A stretch of DNA of 64,000 nt, taken from positions 99,744 through 163,743 of the forward strand of contig JAAZOD010000009.1 in assembly GCA_012797975.1 (NCBI GenBank), read 5' to 3'. This document shows positions 36,277 through 43,629 of the stretch, piece after piece (position 1 is the stretch's first letter; each line of letters opens with the position of its first letter). Both the position numbers and the translations under genes were made by a program. The notes under the pieces are model-generated. The model did no database searches and was not told where the DNA came from. It saw nothing but the letters and a program-made list of their open reading frames with translations. Source of the stretch: Pelolinea sp. (GTDB lineage Bacteria; Chloroflexota; Anaerolineae; Anaerolineales; Anaerolineaceae).

Positions 36277-37326
36277 TTATTCCTGTACAGCTAATTGTGA
36301 GATTTTCCCGGCAACAGAACATGCCAGATCCTGCAGCACCTTCGCGGCAGAAGAATTCGGATCCCCAATAACAATTGGCGTACCGGTATCTCCTCCTTCT
36401 CGAACTGCAGGATATAACGGTATCTGCTCCAGCAACGGGATACCGGTTCTTTCTGACAGCGCTGCCCCGCCCCCACTTCCAAACACTTCCATTTTGGAAC
36501 CATTTTCCAATACCAGGTAACTCATGTTCTCAATGATCCCCAGAACGGGAATGTTCAGCTTATTGAACATCTCCAACCCGCGCGCAGCATCATCCACAGA
36601 TACCTTCTGCGGCAGGGTGACAATTAAACCACCGGTCAAGCTTAGGTTTTGCGCAACGCTGAGTTGCACATCCCCGGTCCCTGGTGGAAGATCAATGATA
36701 AGGTAATCAAGATCCCCCCAGTTCACATCCACCAAGAATTGCCGAATGGTGGAATGTAACAAAGGACCTCTCCAGATCAATGGCTGCCCTTCCTTTACCA
36801 AAAGCCCGATTGAAATGATTTTCACCCCATAGGATTCAGCGGGAATGATCTTTTTGTCTTTAACTGGTGGCAGTTCGCTGATCCCCATCATTCTGGGCAC
36901 ATTCGGCCCATAGATATCGGCATCCAGCAACCCGACTTTTGCGCCCGCCTGAGCCAACGCCACTGCCAAATTCACCGCAACTGTCGTTTTGCCAACCCCA
37001 CCCTTCCCTGAAGCGATCGCGATGGAATTTTTAATGGGCAATACGATAGATTCCTCATTTTGAACTTGATGCGCTGCGACGGTAGCCGCCACATTCACCG
37101 TCGCTGCAGTTACCCCATCGATCGCCATGATCGCATCATGCACAGCTTTTTGCAAATAACTGCGCAGGGGACATGCAGGTGTTGTAAGCACCAACGTCAA
37201 CGTCACATTTCCTTCTTGTATGTGGATATCCTGGATCATATTCAAACTTACCAGGTCCTTTTTCAATTCAGGATCCATCACTCGACTGAGTGCGGTCAAT
37301 ATATCTTTTTCAGTAATTTGTACCAT
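36277..37326 (-). CDS. mrp: Mrp/ApbC-type Fe-S carrier ATPase lacking the CxxC motif
   Basis: The 349 residues comprise an N-terminal DUF59/MIP18 domain (1-95) and a P-loop domain with GKGGVGKTTVAVNLA, the DADIYGPNVPRMMG and DYLIIDLPPGTGD blocks, and ENMSYL followed by FGSGGG. In most Mrp proteins ENMSY is followed by a CxxC that binds a bridging iron-sulfur cluster; here the segment reads LVLENGSKME without cysteines. The protein may still move clusters through other residues, as in HCF101-like relatives. It heads the mrp-PSP1-PIG-L operon. Confidence 0.92.
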   Translation of the reverse strand: MVQITEKDILTALSRVMDPELKKDLVSLNMIQDIHIQEGNVTLTLVLTTPACPLRSYLQKAVHDAIMAIDGVTAATVNVAATVAAHQVQNEESIVLPIKNSIAIASGKGGVGKTTVAVNLAVALAQAGAKVGLLDADIYGPNVPRMMGISELPPVKDKKIIPAESYGVKIISIGLLVKEGQPLIWRGPLLHSTIRQFLVDVNWGDLDYLIIDLPPGTGDVQLSVAQNLSLTGGLIVTLPQKVSVDDAARGLEMFNKLNIPVLGIIENMSYLVLENGSKMEVFGSGGGAALSERTGIPLLEQIPLYPAVREGGDTGTPIVIGDPNSSAAKVLQDLACSVAGKISQLAVQE

Positions 37327-37451
37327 CAGTTTTCCTGTGCTTTATATGTACTGGTTATTGTAACATAACGGAAATAAAATTAAATTGACTGGTATCCCCG
37401 GATTGGATTTCTGATACAATCAAGAAGATTTTTGCTGGTCAGGAGCAGATA

Positions 37452-38003
37452 ATGACAAAGAAAATTCTAGTTGGCTATGCAACCTGGTCCGGAGTCACTC
37501 ATGAAGTGGCAAATGTAATTGCCAGTCAATTCAACCATGCAGGCTTTCAAACGGATATCGTAAATCTGAAAGAGAATCAAGATATTTCTACCTATGATGC
37601 TTTCATCCTTGGCACTTCCATTCATGCCAGTCACCCGATGAAAATTTTTGTGGAGTTCATCAAGAAGAATCATCCCTGGTTAATACGTAAACCTACCGCT
37701 CTTTTTGCAGTCTGCGCCAATATGTTTGAAGACACGCCTGAAAATCGGAAGGAAACTTTAACGTGGCTGCACGATTCACTGAAAGATGTGCCCGAAATTC
37801 CTTTCTTGGACATTGGATTGTTTGGCGGAGCAGTGTTAACAGAAGGCGCTGATTATGAAAATTTAAATCCCGTCATCAAAATGGTCATCCGATCCATGAA
37901 AAAATCGATCGTGGAAAAAATGAAAAAAGATGATTTTCGAGACTGGGATAAGATTAAATCCTGGACCGAAAGCATAATCACAACAATAAAAAAGACTTCC
38001 TGA
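37452..38003 (+). CDS. Flavodoxin-like protein (HemG-type flavodoxin fold)
   Basis: The 183 residues begin KILVGYATWSGVTHEVANVIA, the phosphate loop of a flavodoxin binding FMN, and contain ILGTSIHASHPMKIFVEFI. The layout resembles the protoporphyrinogen oxidase (HemG) type of flavodoxin more than the small electron carriers. No haem genes are nearby, so the role could be electron transfer to other enzymes. A bidirectional terminator follows. Confidence 0.82.
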   Translation: MTKKILVGYATWSGVTHEVANVIASQFNHAGFQTDIVNLKENQDISTYDAFILGTSIHASHPMKIFVEFIKKNHPWLIRKPTALFAVCANMFEDTPENRKETLTWLHDSLKDVPEIPFLDIGLFGGAVLTEGADYENLNPVIKMVIRSMKKSIVEKMKKDDFRDWDKIKSWTESIITTIKKTS

Positions 38004-38016
38004 AAAAGGAAGTCTT
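37992..38016. terminator. Bidirectional terminator between flavodoxin and glmS
   Basis: Arms AAGACTTCCT (37992-38001) and AGGAAGTCTT (38007-38016) close a five-base loop, with A-rich and T-rich flanks. It overlaps the last codons of the flavodoxin gene and lies eight bases past the glmS stop on the other strand. Confidence 0.75.
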
Positions 38017-38023
38017 CTCTTGT

Positions 38024-39865
38024 CTATTCCACGGTAACCGATTTAGCCAGATTGCGGGGCTGGTCAACATCCAAACCGCGAATTGCGGCAATATGGTAAG
38101 CTAACATTTGCAGCGGGATAGAAGTAAAAACCGGCATCAGCAACCAGGGAGCATCCGGTATCCATAGGATATGATCCCCTAAATTCTTGGCATTTTCATC
38201 TCCATCGCTTGCAACCAAGATAAGCATTCCACCACGGGCTTTTGCTTGCTCTACCTGGCTGAGCATTTTTTCATACCATTGATCTTTTGGCATGATAGCC
38301 AGAACAGGCATTTCCTTATCGATCAAAGCGATCGGTCCATGTTTCATTTCTCCAGCAGGATATGCTTCCGCATGGATGTAGGAAATCTCCTTTAGTTTAA
38401 GAGCACCCTCATAAGCGATCGGCATGTTGATGCCACGCCCAAGGTAGAGGATATTGCGGATATCTTTGATCGCTTCCGCAACTTTCTTCACACTTTCTTC
38501 CCGACGGATGCATTCTCCAGCCAATTCTGGAATGATACGTAAATCATGAACATACTGAAACTTTTTTTCTTCCGAGAGTGTTCCACGCAGATCACCCAGA
38601 TAAATTGCCAGCATATACAGGTCAACCAGTGGCGCTGTAAAAGCTTTGGTCGAAGCAACGCCGATCTCCGGCCCAACCTGCATAGAGATATATCCATCTG
38701 CCACGCGCATGGCCTGTGAGCCAATGGCATTCACAATCGAAAGAACCATAGCCCCTTTCTTGCGGGCTTCATCCATGGCAGCCAACGTATCGGCGGTTTC
38801 ACCAGATTGACTGATGCTGATCACGCAGGTCTTTTCATCAATGATCGGATCGCGATAACGAAATTCCGATGCAATATCCACTTCCACGGGGATCCTGCTC
38901 ATTTCCTCGATCATGGTTTTCCCCACCAGACCGGCATGATAAGCAGTGCCACAGGCAGTGATGACGATCTTTTGGATTGCTCTTGCTTTTTCTGCAGTGA
39001 GATTAAGGGTCATCAAGTTGATCTGATTCTTTTCAAAATCGACCCGACCGGAAAGTGTATCGGTGAGAGAACGCACCTGCTCGTGGATCTCCTTTTGCAT
39101 GAAATGACGATAATTTCCCTTTTCGGCCGCCACCGGATCCCAGGCGATAGTATCCACTCTAGGATTGATCTCTTTTCCGTCCAGGGTTTTTATATGAACA
39201 TCTTCTTTCGTTACAATTGCCATCTGGTGCGATTCCAGGAAGCTCATTCTTCTGGTGTATTCCATTAACGCCGGTATATCGGAGGCTACAAAATTTTCTC
39301 CTTCTCCATATCCGATGACCACTCCCCCCGCATTCCCAATCCGGGCAGCAATGATCTTATCCGGCTCCAAACTGGAGATCACCACAATCCCGTGTGCGCC
39401 CTTGATACGCAGCAAACTTTGCCGCACAGCTTCTTCCAGCGTCCCCGTACTGCCCAGGTTCCGCTCAATCAAATGCACGATTGTTTCGGTATCTGTTTCC
39501 GAGTTAAATTTGGCTCCCTCGGCTTCCAATTCTTCTTTTAGTTCCAGATAATTTTCAACAATCCCATTATGCACGATCACCACTTTCCCCGTCTCACCGA
39601 CATGGGGATGTGCATTTTTTGCACTGGGTGCACCATGAGTTGCCCAGCGTGTGTGCCCAATGCCGATGGTTCCGCTTAAAGGTTCTTCTTTCACCAATGT
39701 TTCAAGGTTGGTAAGTTTTCCCACGTCTCGGCGCAGTTCGATACATCCATCTTCGATCACAGCGATTCCGGCTGAATCATAACCACGATATTCCAGTTTT
39801 TTCAGTCCGCCCAGGATGATTGGCGTAGCATTTTTATCGCCAATATAGCCAACAATACCGCACAT
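38024..39865 (-). CDS. glmS: Glutamine-fructose-6-phosphate aminotransferase (GlmS)
   Basis: GlmS makes glucosamine-6-phosphate for cell wall synthesis. The 613 residues have the N-terminal nucleophile Cys2 (MCGIVGYIG), the glutaminase domain to about 240, and two SIS sugar-isomerase domains, ending LAKSVTVE as in the family. The leader holds a glmS ribozyme, which cuts the mRNA when glucosamine-6-phosphate accumulates. The ribosome site GGAGGT is eight bases before the ATG. Confidence 0.97.
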   Translation of the reverse strand: MCGIVGYIGDKNATPIILGGLKKLEYRGYDSAGIAVIEDGCIELRRDVGKLTNLETLVKEEPLSGTIGIGHTRWATHGAPSAKNAHPHVGETGKVVIVHNGIVENYLELKEELEAEGAKFNSETDTETIVHLIERNLGSTGTLEEAVRQSLLRIKGAHGIVVISSLEPDKIIAARIGNAGGVVIGYGEGENFVASDIPALMEYTRRMSFLESHQMAIVTKEDVHIKTLDGKEINPRVDTIAWDPVAAEKGNYRHFMQKEIHEQVRSLTDTLSGRVDFEKNQINLMTLNLTAEKARAIQKIVITACGTAYHAGLVGKTMIEEMSRIPVEVDIASEFRYRDPIIDEKTCVISISQSGETADTLAAMDEARKKGAMVLSIVNAIGSQAMRVADGYISMQVGPEIGVASTKAFTAPLVDLYMLAIYLGDLRGTLSEEKKFQYVHDLRIIPELAGECIRREESVKKVAEAIKDIRNILYLGRGINMPIAYEGALKLKEISYIHAEAYPAGEMKHGPIALIDKEMPVLAIMPKDQWYEKMLSQVEQAKARGGMLILVASDGDENAKNLGDHILWIPDAPWLLMPVFTSIPLQMLAYHIAAIRGLDVDQPRNLAKSVTVE

Positions 39866-39897
39866 GTTACCTCCATGGTTTTCGGTAGATTGATAGA

Positions 39898-39917
39898 TTA
39901 GTCAGCGCACTGACTAA
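39898..39917 (-). promoter_or_regulatory. Hairpin between ribozyme and glmS start
   Basis: Eight-base arms TTAGTCAG and CTGACTAA (39898-39905, 39910-39917) close a four-base loop. It may be the 3' P4-type stem of the ribozyme or a separate mRNA-stabilising stem. It has no T run, so it is unlikely to terminate. Confidence 0.5.
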
Positions 39918-39919
39918 AT

Positions 39920-40070
39920 TGCATTATGTGGGAAAGGGCACGGATCGTCGATCCGGGAAGGCATCCGCCGAACTTTCGATTTTCCTGCATTTTCGCAGTT
40001 AGTTCTACCTTGCGATAGAAAACCTTCATCCTCGTCATCCCATCCAAATAGATAGGATCAGGCGCCATTC
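39920..40070 (-). promoter_or_regulatory. glmS ribozyme (glucosamine-6-phosphate-activated)
   Basis: Read on the minus strand, the leader of glmS contains the conserved blocks in order: GCGCC at 40065-40061 with the cleavage site just before it, GATGACGAGGATG near 40040-40028, AATCGAAAGTTCGGC near 39984-39970 (matching the TATCGAA core block), and GGCGGATGCCTTCCCGG near 39970-39954. These match the Bacillus-type ribozyme. It should cut its own mRNA when bound to glucosamine-6-phosphate and so lower GlmS. Exact 3' end is approximate. Confidence 0.9.
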
Positions 40071-40078
40071 CTTTCCTT

Positions 40079-40112
40079 GGTTCAACATTTTCTTGAACCA
40101 GAGCGTATTATA
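40079..40112 (-). promoter_or_regulatory. Promoter and 5' hairpin of the glmS leader
   Basis: TATAAT lies at 40112-40107 on the minus strand, about 42 bases before the ribozyme cleavage site; the -35 region is weak. A seven-base hairpin (GGTTCAA 40079-40085 with TTGAACC 40093-40099) would sit at the 5' end of the short fragment released by cleavage. Confidence 0.5.
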
Positions 40113-40138
40113 ATGCATCTTTGGGAAAATTAAACACC

Positions 40139-40167
40139 TTGACAGGGAGTTTATGCTTCCATAGAAT
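40139..40167 (+). promoter_or_regulatory. Promoter of the glycine cleavage operon
   Basis: A perfect TTGACA (40139-40144) and TAGAAT (40162-40167) are 17 bases apart. Transcription should start near 40174, just before the glycine riboswitch. The box lies about 30 bases from the divergent glmS -10 box. Confidence 0.75.
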
Positions 40168-40183
40168 AAATAAAAATTGAATG

Positions 40184-40352
40184 GGCGTGAGAAGAGCTCG
40201 AGTCATTCGACACCGAAGGGGCAATTCCGCAAAATTGCAGAAGAATCTCTCAGGTAAAAAGACTCACTGCCGAAATCCTCTGGAGAGCATAAACGATGCA
40301 CCGACGGGGCAAGCCACTTTTGAAGGCGAATCTCTCAGGTAAAATAACAGAG
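40184..40352 (+). promoter_or_regulatory. Tandem glycine riboswitch
   Basis: Two similar aptamers lie head to tail: the first with CACCGAAGGGGCAA (40211-40224) and GAATCTCTCAGGTAAAA (40243-40259), the second with CACCGACGGGGCAA (40299-40312) and the same ending at 40328-40344. CTCTG (40278-40282) and CAGAG (40348-40352) can form the outer stem of the second aptamer. A small hairpin (40355-40371) and the ribosome site AGGAG follow. The family usually turns glycine cleavage genes on when glycine is high. Confidence 0.93.
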
Positions 40353-40397
40353 ATGTACAATTTTTATGTACCTCAAATTAACAAACAGGAGTAAAAG

Positions 40398-40787
40398 ATG
40401 TCGACCCCAAAAGATCTTAAGTTCTCGGAAACAGATGAATGGATCAAAGTAAAAGGTAATTCTGCGCTTATCGGAATCACGGATTTCGCCCAAAGCCAGC
40501 TTTCCGATATTGTATACATCGAGTACGAACTTGATGTGGATGATGATTTTGAAAAAGATGAAACGGTTGCAACCATCGAATCTGTGAAGGCTGCAGCCGA
40601 TATCCACGCTCCCGTTTCCGGCACAATCCTGGAGATCAATGAAGCGCTCATCGACAATCCTGAGCATTTGAATGAAGATCCCTATGGCAGTTGGCTATTT
40701 AAAATCTCAATTGATGACCCTTCCGAAGTAGATGCCTTGATGGATGCGGAGACATACGACAGGTTCTGCGAAGATCGAGGTAACTAA
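40398..40787 (+). CDS. gcvH: Glycine cleavage system H protein
   Basis: The 129-residue lipoyl carrier shuttles the aminomethyl group from the P protein. The lipoylated residue is Lys64 in ATIESVKAAADIHAPVSG. The start MSTPKDLKFSETDEW is typical. The stop overlaps the next start by one base (TAATG). It is controlled by the upstream glycine riboswitch. Confidence 0.96.
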   Translation: MSTPKDLKFSETDEWIKVKGNSALIGITDFAQSQLSDIVYIEYELDVDDDFEKDETVATIESVKAAADIHAPVSGTILEINEALIDNPEHLNEDPYGSWLFKISIDDPSEVDALMDAETYDRFCEDRGN

Positions 40788-42139
40788 TGTTCACACCGCA
40801 CACAGATGCGGAACGTAACGCTATGCTAACAGCTCTGGGATTACACTCCATTGAAGAGCTGTTTTCTGACGTTCCGGAGAAATATCGTTTTCCCGAATTG
40901 AAACTTCCCGATGGGATGAGCGAAATGTTCGCTCGAGAATACGTGGAAGGATTTGCGGATGCCAATGCCAGCACCAAAGAATTTGTCTGTTTTCTTGGGG
41001 CGGGTGCATACGATCACTATATTCCCGCAGCCGTCGACAGCATTCTTCGGCGGGGTGAGTTTTTTACGGCCTATACCCCCTACCAACCGGAAATTTCGCA
41101 AGGCACTTTACAGACCATTTTCGAATTCCAATCGCTGATCTGCAATTTAACTTCCCTGGAGGTAAGCAATGCTTCCCATTACGATGGAGCAACTGCCGCT
41201 GCGGAAGCCTGCATTACCGCTTATTCCTATTTTCATGAAAAACGCAAGAGGATCATTCTATCCCACTCCATCCATCCACAATACCGCGAAGTGATCAAAA
41301 CCTATTTGTGCGGTATTGACGGTATTGAGTTAGTGATTGCAGACCAGGACGACCATGCACTATCCGATCCGCGCAATGTCAGTAAATTCATCAACGACGA
41401 TACTGCTCTGGTAATGGTCCAATACCCTGACTTTTTCGGAAGGATCTACGATTTTTCCGATCTCATTCAAGAAGCTCATCAGCACGGTGCACTGGTCTGC
41501 ATGATCGTGAATCCCATTGCCCTGGGTATCTTGAAAACACCTGGCCAAATGGGTGCTGATATTGCCGTCGGAGAAGGGCAGCCATTGGGAATTCCTCTCT
41601 CGTTTGGCGGACCTTATCTTGGTTTCATAGCTGCCCGAAAAGAACTGGTGCGTAAACTGTCCGGGCGTCTGGTGGGAGAAACAGTGGATGAAAATGGCAA
41701 ACGCGGTTATGTATTAACGCTAACCGCCCGCGAACAACACATTCGCCGTGAAAAAGCCACATCGAATATTTGCTCGAATGAAGGCCTGTTGGCGCTGGCT
41801 GCAACCGTATATATGACTTTACTGGGGAAAACCGGTATGCAACAGGTAAGCGACCTCTGCTATCAGAACGCCCATTATGCAGCCAGCAAGATCTCGGAAC
41901 TGAGAGGTTTTCAAGTGCTCACTTCCCAACCCTTCTATCACGAGATCGTTGTTCAATGCCCCTTACCGGTGGATCATATCAATCATCATCTTCTTGAGGA
42001 AGGGATATTGGGCGGATATGCACTTGAAAAGGTATATCCTGAAATGAAGCACTGCATGTTGCTGGCATTTACCGAGAAAACCAATAAAGAGGTCATCGAT
42101 GTGCTGTGTGAGGTTCTAAAGGAGAGCAATCATGGCTGA
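40787..42139 (+). CDS. gcvPA: Glycine dehydrogenase (decarboxylating) subunit 1
   Basis: The 450-residue N-terminal half of the split P protein pairs with GcvPB to decarboxylate glycine. Typical blocks are FLGAGAYDHYIPAAVDSI, TPYQPEISQGTLQ and IAVGEGQPLGIPLSFGGPYLGF. The 3' end overlaps gcvPB by eight bases. Confidence 0.96.
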   Translation: MFTPHTDAERNAMLTALGLHSIEELFSDVPEKYRFPELKLPDGMSEMFAREYVEGFADANASTKEFVCFLGAGAYDHYIPAAVDSILRRGEFFTAYTPYQPEISQGTLQTIFEFQSLICNLTSLEVSNASHYDGATAAAEACITAYSYFHEKRKRIILSHSIHPQYREVIKTYLCGIDGIELVIADQDDHALSDPRNVSKFINDDTALVMVQYPDFFGRIYDFSDLIQEAHQHGALVCMIVNPIALGILKTPGQMGADIAVGEGQPLGIPLSFGGPYLGFIAARKELVRKLSGRLVGETVDENGKRGYVLTLTAREQHIRREKATSNICSNEGLLALAATVYMTLLGKTGMQQVSDLCYQNAHYAASKISELRGFQVLTSQPFYHEIVVQCPLPVDHINHHLLEEGILGGYALEKVYPEMKHCMLLAFTEKTNKEVIDVLCEVLKESNHG

Positions 42140-43595
42140 ACCAACCATTTATGAGATTTCCTCCTCTGGCCGAACAGGTTTTCAATTTCACAAACCGGAT
42201 GTCCCTTGTGCAGAGATTCCTGCGGAACTAAAACGCGATGAACTTCCATTTCCAGAAGTCTCGGAAGTGGATGTCATACGCCATTTCACACGGCTTTCTC
42301 AATTGAATTACGCTATCGACCTTGGCATTTATCCCCTGGGATCCTGTACGATGAAATATAACCCGCGCATTAACGAAGAGATGGCGCGCCTGCCAGGGTT
42401 TGCCATGACACATCCGTTGCAGCCCCTCGATACCATTCAGGGCAATCTTGCGTTGATTTACCAGCTTCAGGAATGGTTAAAGGAAATCAGCGGCTTTGCC
42501 GGGGTCACTCTGCAGCCGGCCGCCGGCGCGCAAGGTGAATTTGTGGGTGGTTTGATCATGCGGGCCTACCACCGCAGCCACAATGATCTGAAGAGAACTA
42601 AGATCCTTGTTCCTGATTCAGCCCACGGTACAAATCCTGCCACTTCATCCATGAGCGGTTTTGAAGTGGTGAATGTCCCCTCCGACAGTCGCGGAAATAT
42701 CGACCTGGAGAAGCTGAAAGCGATTTGCGATGATTGCGTGGCAGGGCTGATGCTCACCAACCCCAACACGCTGGGACTGTTCGAAGAACATCTTCAAGAA
42801 GTGATCGACATCATTCATCAAAAAGGCGGATTGGTATATGGCGACGGTGCAAATTTCAATGCCCTGCTAGGGGTCATTAAACCAGGTGAGGTCGGTTTCG
42901 ATATCATGCATTTCAACCTGCACAAAACCTTCTCAACCCCCCATGGCGGTGGAGGACCTGGTTCCGGCCCGGTCGCCGTTTCAAAGAAACTGGTGGATTT
43001 TTTGCCCGCTCCCATTGTTGGCATCATTGAAGAAGGCAATGATGAAACTCCGCCACTTTATGGATTCATCACTCCTGAAACGAGCATTGGAAGAATGAAA
43101 GCATTTTATGGCAATTTTGGAATTTTGGTTAGAGCATTTACCTACATTGCCATGCACGGAGCAACCGGTTTAAGAAAGATCGCTGAAAACGCTGTTCTCA
43201 ATGCCAACTATCTGAAAATGCTGCTGGGAAACGCCTACAATATTCCTTATAACCGCAAATGTATGCACGAATTTGTGGCTGAGGGATTTTGGAATGACGC
43301 ACCAGGGATTCATGCGTTGGATGTTGCTAAACGCATGATGGATTATGGAGTCCATCCTCCGACCAATTATTTTCCCCTGATCGTCAAAGAAGCATTGATG
43401 ATCGAACCAACCGAAACAGAATCCAAGCAGGAAATCGAGCATTTTGCAGAAATACTGAAGACTATCGCGCAAGAAGCTCACCATAGTCCCGATCTGCTGC
43501 ATACCGCCCCTCATCACACCCCCATCGGCAGGTTGGATGAGGTAAAAGCAGCCAAGGATCTGGTTCTATGCTGTTGGATACCTCCCGAAGAGTAA
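42132..43595 (+). CDS. gcvPB: Glycine dehydrogenase (decarboxylating) subunit 2
   Basis: The 487-residue C-terminal half of the split P protein carries pyridoxal phosphate on Lys265 (FNLHKTFSTPHGGGGPGSG). Other blocks are PLGSCTMKYNPRIN and PDSAHGTNPATS. The operon ends here: gcvT (aminomethyltransferase) and lpd are not in it, so they must be elsewhere in the genome. Confidence 0.96.
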   Translation: MAEPTIYEISSSGRTGFQFHKPDVPCAEIPAELKRDELPFPEVSEVDVIRHFTRLSQLNYAIDLGIYPLGSCTMKYNPRINEEMARLPGFAMTHPLQPLDTIQGNLALIYQLQEWLKEISGFAGVTLQPAAGAQGEFVGGLIMRAYHRSHNDLKRTKILVPDSAHGTNPATSSMSGFEVVNVPSDSRGNIDLEKLKAICDDCVAGLMLTNPNTLGLFEEHLQEVIDIIHQKGGLVYGDGANFNALLGVIKPGEVGFDIMHFNLHKTFSTPHGGGGPGSGPVAVSKKLVDFLPAPIVGIIEEGNDETPPLYGFITPETSIGRMKAFYGNFGILVRAFTYIAMHGATGLRKIAENAVLNANYLKMLLGNAYNIPYNRKCMHEFVAEGFWNDAPGIHALDVAKRMMDYGVHPPTNYFPLIVKEALMIEPTETESKQEIEHFAEILKTIAQEAHHSPDLLHTAPHHTPIGRLDEVKAAKDLVLCCWIPPEE

Positions 43596-43600
43596 ATTGA

Positions 43601-43624
43601 AGGCCGCCCCTTAGGGGGCGGCCT
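43601..43624 (+). terminator. Terminator of the gcv operon
   Basis: A GC-rich ten-base stem AGGCCGCCCC (43601-43610) with its complement (43615-43624) and a four-base loop is followed by CTTTTTT. It lies just outside the convergent alaS stop. Confidence 0.9.
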
Positions 43625-43629
43625 CTTTT

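Noticed and set aside
37507..37522. TGGCA followed by TTGC inside the flavodoxin gene
   Set aside because: The spacing is one base too long for sigma-54, and it lies inside the coding region.
40243..40344. Repeated GAATCTCTCAGGTAAAA as a CRISPR or mobile repeat
   Set aside because: It is the conserved 3' end of each glycine aptamer; only two copies, no spacers.
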